DNA of 63,812 nucleotides, from the NCBI GenBank assembly GCA_000733355.1, contig JNVV01000023.1:6135-69946 (forward strand). The letters run 5' to 3'. Under the pieces are notes generated by a model. The model made no database searches and was not told the origin of the DNA. It saw nothing but the letters and a program-made list of their open reading frames with translations. A program made the translations under genes and the position numbers. How positions within the stretch are numbered: position 1 is the first letter of the stretch; every line of letters begins with the position of its first letter. Positions 35,597 through 44,364 of the stretch are shown here, in pieces. The stretch is from Falciphora oryzae (lineage: Eukaryota > Ascomycota > Sordariomycetes > Magnaporthales > Magnaporthaceae).

Positions 35597-37655
35597 TAAT
35601 AGCTAGCTAGTTATTAGTTTATAATCAATTACCGGTTAAAAAAGCAAAATAAAAAAGCCGATATGCTGTCGAAATTACCCCAATACAAGTTTAAAAAAAG
35701 GGGGAGTAAAAATTAGCCGATTACGACGATCCTGCAAAAAAAAACACTTCCTAGCAAAAATTTCGGCCTTAAAAAGATAAAAAAATAACCTTATAGAAGA
35801 AGTTTTGCCGTAAAAAGCACCTTTTTTCCTTTTATCCCCAAACCGACTTTGTAATATTCCAATCCTAAAATGGGCTACGGAATTTACTAACAAAATTAAA
35901 CAAACTGGTATATCGGATTTCAAATACCAGGGCTGCTTCCAAAAGCCCAAAAAGGGTAAAAAAATTAAAGATGGCCTCTTTTATTATAAAAAAAAATTGT
36001 GGGTGCTAACGGAAGCTTTGCAAAAGGAAGTCCTTAAATCCGAATATAATACAAAAATCGCTGGATATATAGGTATGGATAAAACCCTCGAATTAATTAC
36101 TCGGCATTTTTAATAGCCTAATATCGAAGCAAAAGTCCGGGAATACGTAAAGGGATGCTTGGAGTGCTAACGCAATAAAGCCTTAAAGCATGCCCCCTTT
36201 GGACCCCTATAACCTATAAAGCTGTATTACCAGCCCTAGAAGACGGTAGCTATGGACTTTATCACGGACCTCCCTTTAAGTGATAGGTGCGATTCAATTT
36301 GGGTAATGGTAAACCCCTTTACCAAAATGGCGCATTTCGTCCCCTTTAAAATCGAGGGTAAAAAATCGGATGACTTTATCCGCATTTTCGCCAAAAAATA
36401 CTGGCGATTGCACGGTATACCTTTGGATATTATCTTTAATAAAAATTCTAAATTTACGAGCTATTTGTGGAAAAATTTCCTCCGTTTGGTAGGCATTAAG
36501 CTAAAAATAAGCACTGCTTTCCATCCCTAAACGGATAAATAAACCAAAAGGCTTAACTAAAACCTGGAAGCCTATTTTAGGTTTTTCGTAAATTACGAAA
36601 TAACTAATTAGGTCGAGCTGTTACTTACGGCGGAATTTGCTTATAATAATATATTTTCAGCAAATACCTCCATTACTCCCTTTTTCGCCAACTACGGGTA
36701 CCACCCAGCTTTTAATAATCCCCCTTTCCTAAAACGAATACGCAATCTAACAAACTAACTTTACCGGCATTAAATAACCCAAATGTACGAAAAAGCTAAA
36801 CAACACCTCAAAAAAGCCCGGAAACGAATAAAGCATTAGGCCGACAAAAGGAAAAACCCTTCGCCGGTCCTTACCAAAAGACAATTCGTTATATTAAACG
36901 CCCGGCACATAAAAACCCGTCGCCCCGCCAAAAAACTCGATGCCAAAATGCTCGGGCCCTTCCGGATCCTTAAAGTTATCTTTCCCACGACGGTACGACT
37001 AGCCCTGCCTAAAACCTGGAAAATCCATAACACTTTCCACGTATCCCTTATCAAACCCTACCGCTTTAGCATTTAGGCATGACCTAACCCTAACCAGGTA
37101 TTACGGGAAGCCCCTTCGGTTATAGGAAATTTCGTTATAAAAAAAGTTATAGATTCTATAGATACAAACGGGAAAGTTCGTTACTTTATCCAATAGGAGG
37201 ATTACCCACGCAAAAAGGACTGGACGTAGGAACCTTAGGAGCATTTCGATACCGACGGATTTAAACAGCACGTTATTGCTTTTTATCGGTTTAACCCCAA
37301 CAAACCTAAAAACCCCCGCGTGCCACAAAACATAAGCACGGCCGCATCCTTTAAACGGGCTTCGGAAGGTTTCGAAACGCGCTTTAAAAAGAGGAGGATA
37401 GTGTTACACGGAAGAACCCGTAGACCTAACTAATTGGCATTACGAATCGGCCTTACGGAGGGTCGAAAACCCGCATAGGCGGTCAACGGCCTTAAAGCCA
37501 AACGGTAAAAGTCGGAAGGCAATGTGAATCATGTACTCGGTACTTCGCACGGATCACAAAGGGTCTATATAAACCCTGCCATCTCCTATATCCTTCACGA
37601 AAAATTCCTTCCTCCTCAAGCATCTCTTAAGCCCATAAAAAGATTATCTGCAATC

Positions 37656-38216
37656 TGTAACGATCGGCATAAGTCACTCCCAATGCACTACACACCCACA
37701 AAAGGGCACGATTCAGGACTGTCTACACAGTCATTGAAGCTGACTTATGAAGGTGCTAGGACGGTGCGTGCGGGGTTGTACGCCACGCTCGTCACACTAC
37801 CCCCCCATTGCACCTCGTCTCTTAATTAATGCTTCACAGCAGGAATTAAAGACGGGGTTCAATCAGTGGCATAAGAGGGGGTTGCTCGCTTACTTGTCCA
37901 CAGCTGCACACGTCTTACGTTTCGTCTCCCTCGGTCGCGCCCTTCAGGCGACTTACTCCACGAGGGTTGCGTTGCAGATGCGACAGAGGTAAGGTTGCTA
38001 CACCTGAGGTACCGGGGGCAGAAAACTCCCCCCATCGCGGATCGAACTCGCGACCTCGGTTGTAGTCCTGAATAGTGTAACGATCGGCATAAGTCACTCC
38101 TAATGCACTACACACCCACAAAAGGGCACGATTCAGGACTGTCTACACAGTCACTGAAGCTGACTTATGAAGGTGCTAGGACGGTGCGTGCGGGGTTGTA
38201 CGCCACGCTCGTCACA
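37656..38216. mobile_element. TRIM: miniature LTR retrotransposon (561 bp)
   Basis: Two 141-bp direct repeats (37656-37796 and 38076-38216) begin TGTAACGATC and end GTCACA, differ at only a few bases, and enclose 279 bp without coding capacity. A perfect CAATC duplication (37651-37655 and 38217-38221) marks the insertion. This is the structure of a terminal-repeat retrotransposon in miniature. It shows little RIP damage compared with its host LTR, so it looks young. No typical primer site is visible after the first repeat. GGGGGCAGAAAA near 38018 could be a purine tract but is far from the second repeat. Confidence 0.93.
38030..38075 (-). other. tRNA T-arm-like segment inside the TRIM
   Basis: On the minus strand this reads CCGAGGTCGCGAGTTCGATC, strongly resembling the variable loop and T-arm of a tRNA gene (GGTCGCGAGTTCGATCC). 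The 3' stem half is imperfect. It may be a captured tRNA fragment or an internal RNA polymerase III B box; no full tRNA folds. Confidence 0.35.
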
Positions 38217-39580
38217 CAATCTAGAGATTCTTTCTCCAAACCGTCTTTAACCCCTTGTTACATTAAAAGCAAAAAGCAGAAGTATATCGGTATTAATTTT
38301 AGCCCTATTTTTTTTTAGTAAAGACGGGTACGTCCTAAAAAAAAGCTTCGGTTTAATCCGGGTTGTTAAAACGATCGTTACAGGGCCGAAAGTATAGTAG
38401 CTAATTTAAGCTGCTTTTTTTTATACTATAAACCGTCGGTTTTCCCGTACGGCGTTTTTAATAAACTGGTAAATTTAAACCAATATGCGTCGTTTGGCTT
38501 CGGTAAAAGCTTCGGGTGAAATATATTTTTTAATTAAAAGGCCCTAAATTTAAGCATCCTTATCGACGGCCTAATTAGTAATTCCTTTTTCGAAAGTGGA
38601 AAATCGTGCTTATAGGTCCTGCAAATGGTTTTGTTAGGCCTAAGTAACGTTCCGGAGCTAAATTAAAGCTTCCGAACGGATTTGTTGTTTTTCGGCCAAA
38701 GTGGCGACCGTAGCCCAAATTTGTTATGCAAATGCCTGGCTTTTTCCGATAATCCGTTGCCGGAATGCCTTTTATTAATCGGCGGAAGCGATTAGGCTTT
38801 TTTTATATAAGGAAACGACGGTATGGTACGCGTAAGTGATACGGTCGTAATAGGTTTTAATTTCGCGGATTTGTTCCTGATCGGCGAGGATTTCCTGGCT
38901 TACATTTCGGGATAAAACCGAAATTGCTTCGTACGTACTAATAAATTCCCGTTGGATTTCGGTTATTTAGCCCAGGGGGTCCTAAAGGCGTCCTACAAAT
39001 ATAAAGGTTTATTGTTCGAAGGCTATATCGAAAGGGGGTGCCGAATAAAGGATAAATGCCTTTTAATTGTTAAGTATAGGTGTATTTTAACTTTTTTTCG
39101 GTACAAACCGGGAGGGGCTTTCGGGGGCTTTTCCGGCCGCTTTTTTAAATTGGTTCGGTATGGTATCGGTAGGTATACCGGAATCGTTAGGCAAAAAAGG
39201 GGATTTTATAGCCGGTATGCCAAAATCGCTTCGTAAAAAAGGAGATATTGTTACAAACGAAATGAAAGGGTCCGGTTCTTTGTATTTTTGGGCAAAGTAA
39301 AATCCTAAGGGTATAAAGGAGAATTTCCGGCCTTTTTTGGAATCCCGTGGTTTTTTAGGGTAATTAAAAGGGTGAAACGACCCTTTTGTATATTTTTTTC
39401 GCTTTTATCCGTTCGAAAACACCGGTAATAGTTAAAATGTTTGTGGTGTAGCTTTAGGGTTTTATTCGCTAAAAAAGGCAATAGTTGGGGTTTGGGGGTG
39501 CCGATTGACAGGGCCTTTCCAAAGTTTAAAAGGAAAGATAGTGAGGTTTCCGTTAAGGGGCAGAGCGTAAAAAGATTATT

Positions 39581-39865
39581 TGTAATAAAGGGTTAAAAAC
39601 GGTTTGGAAAAGGATTTTTATATTGCAGCTAATCTTTTTATAGGCTTAAGAGATGCTTAAGGAAAAAGGAATCTTTTATGGAAGATATAGGAGATGGCAG
39701 GGTTTATATAAACCACCTTGTGATCCGTGCGAAGTATTGAGTACATAATTCACACTGCCCTTCCAGCTTTCGGCTTTTGGGCTTCGGGGCCGTTGGGCAC
39801 CTATACCGGTTCCCGGACCTTCTGTGGGGCCGATTAGGTGAGTCCACAGGTTCTTCCATGTGATA
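39581..39865 (-). repeat. Gypsy-A 5' LTR (285 bp)
   Basis: On the minus strand it runs from TATCACATGG (39865; TGTCACACGG in Gypsy-2) to TTTATTACA (39581). The length equals that of Gypsy-2. The first base pair after TG has mutated to A, so even the terminus is damaged. Beyond 39865 the pile of retroelements ends. Confidence 0.92.
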
Positions 39866-41260
39866 TTGCGCGAAAAAAGGCAAAAAAAAACGATGTAGGT
39901 AGTGTAAAAAATGTTACCTGGTTTCAATCTCCCGTTAAATTACGTGGGGGCCGAAGCCGGCGTACACGGCCGGTGCACGGGCCAAATTGGGTGCAAATAG
40001 AGAAATAGGGGTATGCACCGAAAGGGCCTTTAAAATATTACCGGAAAGGGTGCTTATTAGGCTCCGTTTTGTCGTCGTCCAAGCAAAGTATGCCCCCTTC
40101 GAGCGGCTGCTCCGCAACCACATCCACGCCAAATGCTCGAATCCCTTGAACAGGATCTACGGGCCGCTCGGCCTTGCCTCGGATGGGGCTGGATTCCCCG
40201 TTAACTACCAGAAGCCTTAATTCGAAATGTGGAAGGATACCATGTACTTTATTTGGCGACATTATTGCGACTGATTTAATTTTGATGGCAAAGCTGGTCA
40301 AAACATTGCTTACTGACAACGACCCAATCGATTCCCAAGCGCAGCAGCCAGGGCAGTTCAAACTAACCACCCCTCAAAAAAAGGATATGAAGCCCAAAGC
40401 AGACCCGCCGCCGTCCACAAAGCAATACCCGGCCTTCAAGGCAGCCATCATGGGCATTATCGCCAAGGTGGGTCCGCCAGCCGGCGACTGCATAGCTGAG
40501 CCGCTTCAATGGGCCTAATGGGGCTACCAGTACAAAAGTCGCTTAAGGACCCCGCCGACACGCCTTACGCAAGCGACAGACTTTTCGCCTCCCTCCTCCA
40601 GCTGGACAAGTCCCAGATCCTCAACCTCTGCTCTAGCCGCGCGGGCCCGCACATGTGGGGCACTGGGGAAGACAGCAATTCGTATGCGAACCCGTTCGGG
40701 AATCGATACGGGTACGGGAGCCAAGCCCTGGAGGCGGCGCGCTGGGCCGAGCGGCTCACCCTTGAAAGCCAGCCCGCCGACCGCCCGCCCGCCTCGGGGG
40801 CCGCCTCGCTCCCGCGCTTCTGCCTCCTCGAGGGGAAAGGGTGCCCTGCCGGCCGGCGACGGCGGGGATGCAACTTGTCACGGCACCCAAGGGGTTACGT
40901 GCCCAGGCCCTCTGCACGGGCCTCCAGGCCACAGTAGATAGAGATTTCCTTCCAGTCAGGGCCTCCGGCCTTAGCTTATCCCGAATACCATCTTCTTTGC
41001 CGCCCATTTTCTCTAGCCCCCTACCAGCTGTGATACAACTGGGGCTTGTGCCCGGCGTGGCGCGGCCGGGCGACATGCTCTGCCGGGTCCGCAATAGCTC
41101 CAAGGCGCTCCCGGTGCGCACCATGCCAAACAAACCGGCCCGGAAAACCCGAGAAGCGAAGCTGCTATATATATGCGAGGTGTGGCGACGGTTGCTGAGG
41201 ATGTCGGGCCCGAGCCTCCGGACTATAACCAGCGTTGGGACTTTATTAAATCCTTTCCCA
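39866..41260. other. Transition zone with unrecognised gene relics
   Basis: The first GC-richer sequence after the transposon pile. A plus-strand open frame (40174-40518) contains KLVKTLLTDNDPIDSQAQQP and FKAAIMGIIAKVGPPAGDC, which look protein-like, but I do not recognise the family and it breaks soon after. A second stretch (40841-41263) includes LGLVPGVARPGDMLCRVRN, faintly like the C-terminal part of fungal heterokaryon-incompatibility proteins. Both look like decayed host genes. No start, intron set or complete domain could be established. Confidence 0.35.
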
Positions 41261-41262
41261 TA

Positions 41263-41688
41263 ACGTGGTTCATAAGCGAGTGAGACACATAAGCGAGTGA
41301 GACATAAAAAAACGCACTGTAAACCCGTTTTTTTTCGATTAAATAACTCGCTCAATTTGGAGCTAAATTCTATCAAAATTAAAACAGGTATATTTAACTT
41401 TATAATAATTATAATTTAAATTTTCCGCATTTTTATTATTACTCCTTTCGGGTTAGTTTGCTAAGGTATACAGTGCATTACACAGTGTTGCAAACTACCG
41501 CGAAAGGAGTAATAATAAAAATGCGGAAAATTCAAATTATAATTATTATAAAGTTAAATATAACGGTTTTAATTTTGATGGAATCTAGCTCCAAATTGAG
41601 CGAGTTATTTAATCGAAAAAAAACGGGTTTACAGTGCGTTTTTTTATGTCTCACTCGCTTATGTGTCTCACTCGCTTATGAACCACGT
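41263..41688. mobile_element. MITE-3: palindromic pogo-type MITE (426 bp)
   Basis: ACGTGGTTCATAAG and its inverse, flanked by TA (41261-41262 and 41689-41690). The arms (about 200 bp) are near-perfect inverted repeats round a short centre containing ACACAGTGTT. Each end carries an adjacent doublet ATAAGCGAGTGAGACAC and ATAAGCGAGTGAGACAT. It sits in the gene-bearing part and shows no RIP-type divergence between its arms, unlike MITE-1. Confidence 0.93.
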
Positions 41689-41690
41689 TA

Positions 41691-42511
41691 ATGCGTGTTA
41701 TTCTGGACGCCGAAACGCTGCTGCGGCTTATCGAATAGCGGGGAAAGCGGAGGATCGTATCTCGGCCTGGTCGGTATAGCTGGAAGCCTGTCGATACGAA
41801 CTCTGCTCGTCGCTGCAAAACACGCTGGGCATCCGTCTGCCCTTGTTGTTTTATGGGGTGGCATGGAAACGAAAAAGCCACACCACCATGGATTTGTTGG
41901 GGGTTCAACTTTGCGGGTCCGCCTGGTCCAAGCACCTATTTTGGGGACAGCGGACCCGCTTTATGACTCGGGCAGTCGCAATAGGCACAAACATGCGGCG
42001 CCCAGGCTTCGAAACCCCAGACAGCAAACCCAAATTCACCTCAATTTTGGACTTTGGCCCTTATTTCCTGCTATTTCTGGCTCCATTCGATGCCACCCCC
42101 GGCCCTTTCCATGGCAGAGAATTGGGGAAGGGCCTGGAAGCTTATCCTGTAAGCCCCGTGTCGTCGCGGGCCGCTTGGACCATCTCCATGTCGAGGCGAG
42201 ATGGCGGCGCCCGTGCCCGTCTTTCTCGCCGTTATGATCCATGCCAGCCAGCCATCGCCAGCATCCAACAACGGATGGACTTTGGCAACGCCCTACCGGG
42301 CAACAAACGGACACGAACACCCCCGCAAGCTTCAGTGACGAGGAAATATAAATATGCCGTCGCCCACCTCCCCGACTCTCCTCCTTTTTTCTCCTTCACC
42401 ACCATCCGCTTGGTATCACATTTCATTTTTTATTTTATTTCCTTTTGTTTTTTTCGTTTCCTTTTGTCCATTTCCTTTTTTTTTTTTTTTTTTTATACCT
42501 CAAATCCCACC
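41691..42511 (+). promoter_or_regulatory. Upstream region of the secreted precursor gene
   Basis: No gene is supported in 41691-42400; an open frame extends upstream of 42512 but has no coding character. From about 42425 to 42497 there is a pronounced pyrimidine-rich tract ending in a run of T, immediately before ATACCTCAAATCCCACC and the ATG. Such tracts are typical of strongly expressed fungal genes. Confidence 0.5.
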
Positions 42512-43057
42512 ATGTACTTTTTTTCGCACTCCGCCGGCATCGCCATCCTGGTCGCCGCCTTGGCCACCCAGGTCGCCGCCCTGCCGCTCACCCAGGACCA
42601 CTCCGTCGCCGCCATCGCCGCCCGGGCCCCGCTCGACGTCGCGGCCGGTGAGGCCGCCCAGCTCGAGACCCGCGACCTGAAGAAGTCTGCTGCCCAGTTC
42701 GGCAAGGACGTCGGCAAGGCCGCCCTTAGCGGCGCCAAGAAGCTGGCCTCCAAGATCCCCGCTCGCGACGTCGCCGAGGAGGACGCCGGCGAGGCGGTCG
42801 AGGAGGAGGCTGATCTCGAGGCTCGTGACATCAAGAAGTCCGCCGCCCAATTCGGCAAGGACGTCGGCAAGGCCGCCCTCAGCGGCGCCAAGAAGCTGAC
42901 CTCCAAGATCCCCGCCCGCGACCTCAGCGACGAGGAGGCCGAGGAGGCCCCCGTGCTCGAGACTCGTCAGCCTAGGAGGAAGGGATCTCCCCGCCGCCAG
43001 GACGGGGTTGGATATCTCCAGGTCTGCGGCGGGTACAACCCCGGCGCTTCGTGCTAG
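42512..43057 (+). CDS. Secreted precursor with two cationic amphipathic repeats (candidate Kex2-processed peptides)
   Basis: 181 residues; the start ATG has a CCCACC context. Residues 1-24 are a hydrophobic signal peptide. Two near-identical 31-residue segments (55-85 and 106-136, differing at two positions) contain KKSAAQFGKDVGKAALSGAK. Each has eight basic and two acidic residues, Ala/Gly-rich, and is predicted to form an amphipathic helix. They are separated by strongly acidic spacers (86-105, 137-152). Every boundary has an [LI]xxR motif: IAAR38, LETR54, IPAR85, LEAR105, IPAR136, LETR152, like the LxxR sites used by Kex2-type proteases on fungal pro-proteins. The last part is basic and ends CGGYNPGASC with two Cys. 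Antimicrobial, membrane-active or signalling peptides are possible functions; no known family is recognised. Confidence 0.8.
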   Translation: MYFFSHSAGIAILVAALATQVAALPLTQDHSVAAIAARAPLDVAAGEAAQLETRDLKKSAAQFGKDVGKAALSGAKKLASKIPARDVAEEDAGEAVEEEADLEARDIKKSAAQFGKDVGKAALSGAKKLTSKIPARDLSDEEAEEAPVLETRQPRRKGSPRRQDGVGYLQVCGGYNPGASC

Positions 43058-44362
43058 ATTCGTCCGCTTTTATAGCGCGGGAGGATGAGGGAGTTGGGAG
43101 GGTGCGCAGTGTTATTTGAGCCGTTGGTTATTATCTTCAGCTAGTGTTGGTAGGAGTATGTACTGCTGTGGGCACGGAGATCTTCAAAACAGGGTGAACA
43201 ACGATCCTTGATATCAGAGGATCGTTCTATATTGTGCACGAAGAAGAAAGGAATCTATCTGCCAGAGAGGGAGCAAGAGGGAGGCTATATATATACACGT
43301 TCTGGATCGGCCAAAGGCCGTTCCCCTGCTCCCCAACTTCGCGGGTCCACCGGTCCTCTCTGTGCCTTACCGATTGCCTCGCCGGTCAACGCAATCCAAC
43401 AGCTAGCGAGTTTTTATCAAAAAGTTACTTTGTTGTTTTTCCACTTGAGCTCTCCACGTCTGCCCCTTTTGCCTCGTGCTGCTTTATATTCCAACCGAAG
43501 GTCGCAAAAACACCCGGCACAGCGTTTAACCCCGCACCCGACCTTGTGTCGCCGACCTGACAGCAGGACTGTGGGAACATGCATCACCCCTCCCGCCGCC
43601 TGGCCCCAGACGCGATGCCCTTTGTTTTTTTTTTTTTTTTTGCATCCGTTTCCAGCAACCTCCTTCCCGGGCGAAACTCCCTATCGCTGCCGACTCTCAT
43701 CACTCAAACAGAATCAAACCCCTCACACAAGACGTCCGCATCATATCCGGAGAGCCACGCCCTGCGCCCCTCGTCCCCCTAAAACACGGGATTCGTGGCG
43801 CCCTCGCTGCGCATCGCCTCGTCCCGCGCCTGCCGGCCCGCCCCGTCCTCCGTGTGCAAGACGCCCTGGACCTCGCGCGTCCGCTGGTGGGGTGGTGGCG
43901 CAGACGAGCACGTCGTACAGCTCGCCGGCCTGGATGGCGTGCAGTTTTCGCCGCACTCGATTACGGCATAATACGGGTGGGGGTGCGATACCAAATCTTC
44001 AAAGGCTGTTGTTATTTTGAAAGCTCCGCATAATGCAAAAGCGTGTTAGTAATGCACTTGTTGACACCACCCGCAGATAAAGATTAAAGTTGGTATGGCT
44101 CCAGTTTGGAAAATGATAGAGTTACGGTGGGAGATCAAGGGGAAACGAAGTTATAATGTCGGAGAAAATAATCCGAATCAAATGTTTATACGTGGTATAG
44201 TTAATGGTATATAAAAAATACAAAAATGCTAAACTTTGCGGTACACGGTTTATAATAAGGCCGAATACCGCAAAGAACTCCAAACAGCTTTTATAATTTA
44301 TAGAAATAAAGTCCCAAATTATACAAATCCCGCGCCGACGCAATGCAAATGCAAATGCAGGC
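43058..44362. other. Intergenic region without supported gene
   Basis: Several overlapping open frames of 70-270 codons lie between 43208 and 44020, but none shows a family motif, a consistent start or codon bias, and they overlap on both strands. The last 200 bp (44157-44362) turns AT-rich ahead of the Tc1 element. Confidence 0.4.
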
Positions 44363-44364
44363 TA

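Larger units (their letters stand above)
23392..37401 (+). pseudogene. Gypsy-3 gag-pol (broken, interrupted)
   Basis: Starts at an ATG at 23392 equivalent to the Gypsy-2 start. The pieces are 23392-26410 (Gag, protease, start of RT), 32988-33954 (RT and RNase H) and 35599-37401 (integrase core around 36252-36530, chromodomain region). Compared base by base with Gypsy-2, the differences are mostly G to A and C to T, often TG to TA and CA to TA, while CG dinucleotides are mostly kept. The zinc-knuckle region is recognisable near 25210. No part could be functional. Confidence 0.88.
22474..38262 (+). mobile_element. Gypsy-3: Gypsy-2-related chromovirus carrying three nested insertions
   Basis: Spans 15.8 kb because it contains Gypsy-4, a pogo-like transposon and a TRIM; without them it is about 7 kb. 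Target duplication TTAAA lies at 22469-22473 and 38263-38267. LTRs are 295 bp (285 in Gypsy-2), and the leader and Pol match Gypsy-2 closely, but a middle part of Gag (about 23970-24900) differs strongly, so it is a separate subfamily. The coding frame is destroyed by many TAA/TAG codons. It inserted into Gypsy-A in the opposite orientation. Confidence 0.95.
37402..38262 (+). repeat. Gypsy-3 3' LTR, split by a TRIM
   Basis: TGTTACACGG at 37402 to TTGTTACA at 38262. Removing 37656-38216 and one CAATC leaves 295 bp, the same length as the 5' LTR, proving that the TRIM inserted into an existing LTR. The purine tract AAAAAGAGGAGGATAG precedes it. Confidence 0.95.
19161..38966 (-). pseudogene. Gypsy-A gag-pol remnant (split, truncated)
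   Basis: Reads on the minus strand from 38966 to 38268, then from 22473 to 19161. The Gag start codon equivalent to Gypsy-2 10725 is ATA instead of ATG (38964-38966). Recognisable pieces include the Gag middle (22244-22473), the protease and RT region (about 21000-19810) and RNase H (19410-19198, [20 protein letters not shown]). Stops are frequent throughout, and no open frame exceeds about 110 codons. Confidence 0.85.
19161..39865 (-). mobile_element. Gypsy-A: truncated Gypsy-2-like element, split by Gypsy-3
   Basis: A minus-strand relative of Gypsy-2 in two pieces: 39865-38268 (5' LTR, leader, start of Gag) and 22473-19161 (rest of Gag, protease, RT, part of RNase H). Removing Gypsy-3 and one TTAAA duplicate rejoins them at the equivalent of Gypsy-2 position about 11428. 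The element stops abruptly in RNase H at AACTACCGG next to the tRNA-like sequence; integrase, chromodomain and 3' LTR are missing. It is more heavily mutated than Gypsy-2. Confidence 0.9.

Noticed and set aside
41843..42511. Open frame continuing 220 codons upstream of the secreted precursor ATG
   Set aside because: The signal peptide and the ATG context place the start at 42512; the upstream part translates a pyrimidine-rich promoter.
43741..43994. Minus-strand Cys-rich frame (CGENCTPSRPASCTTCSS)
   Set aside because: Too short, overlaps two other frames, and shows no start, splice or family evidence.
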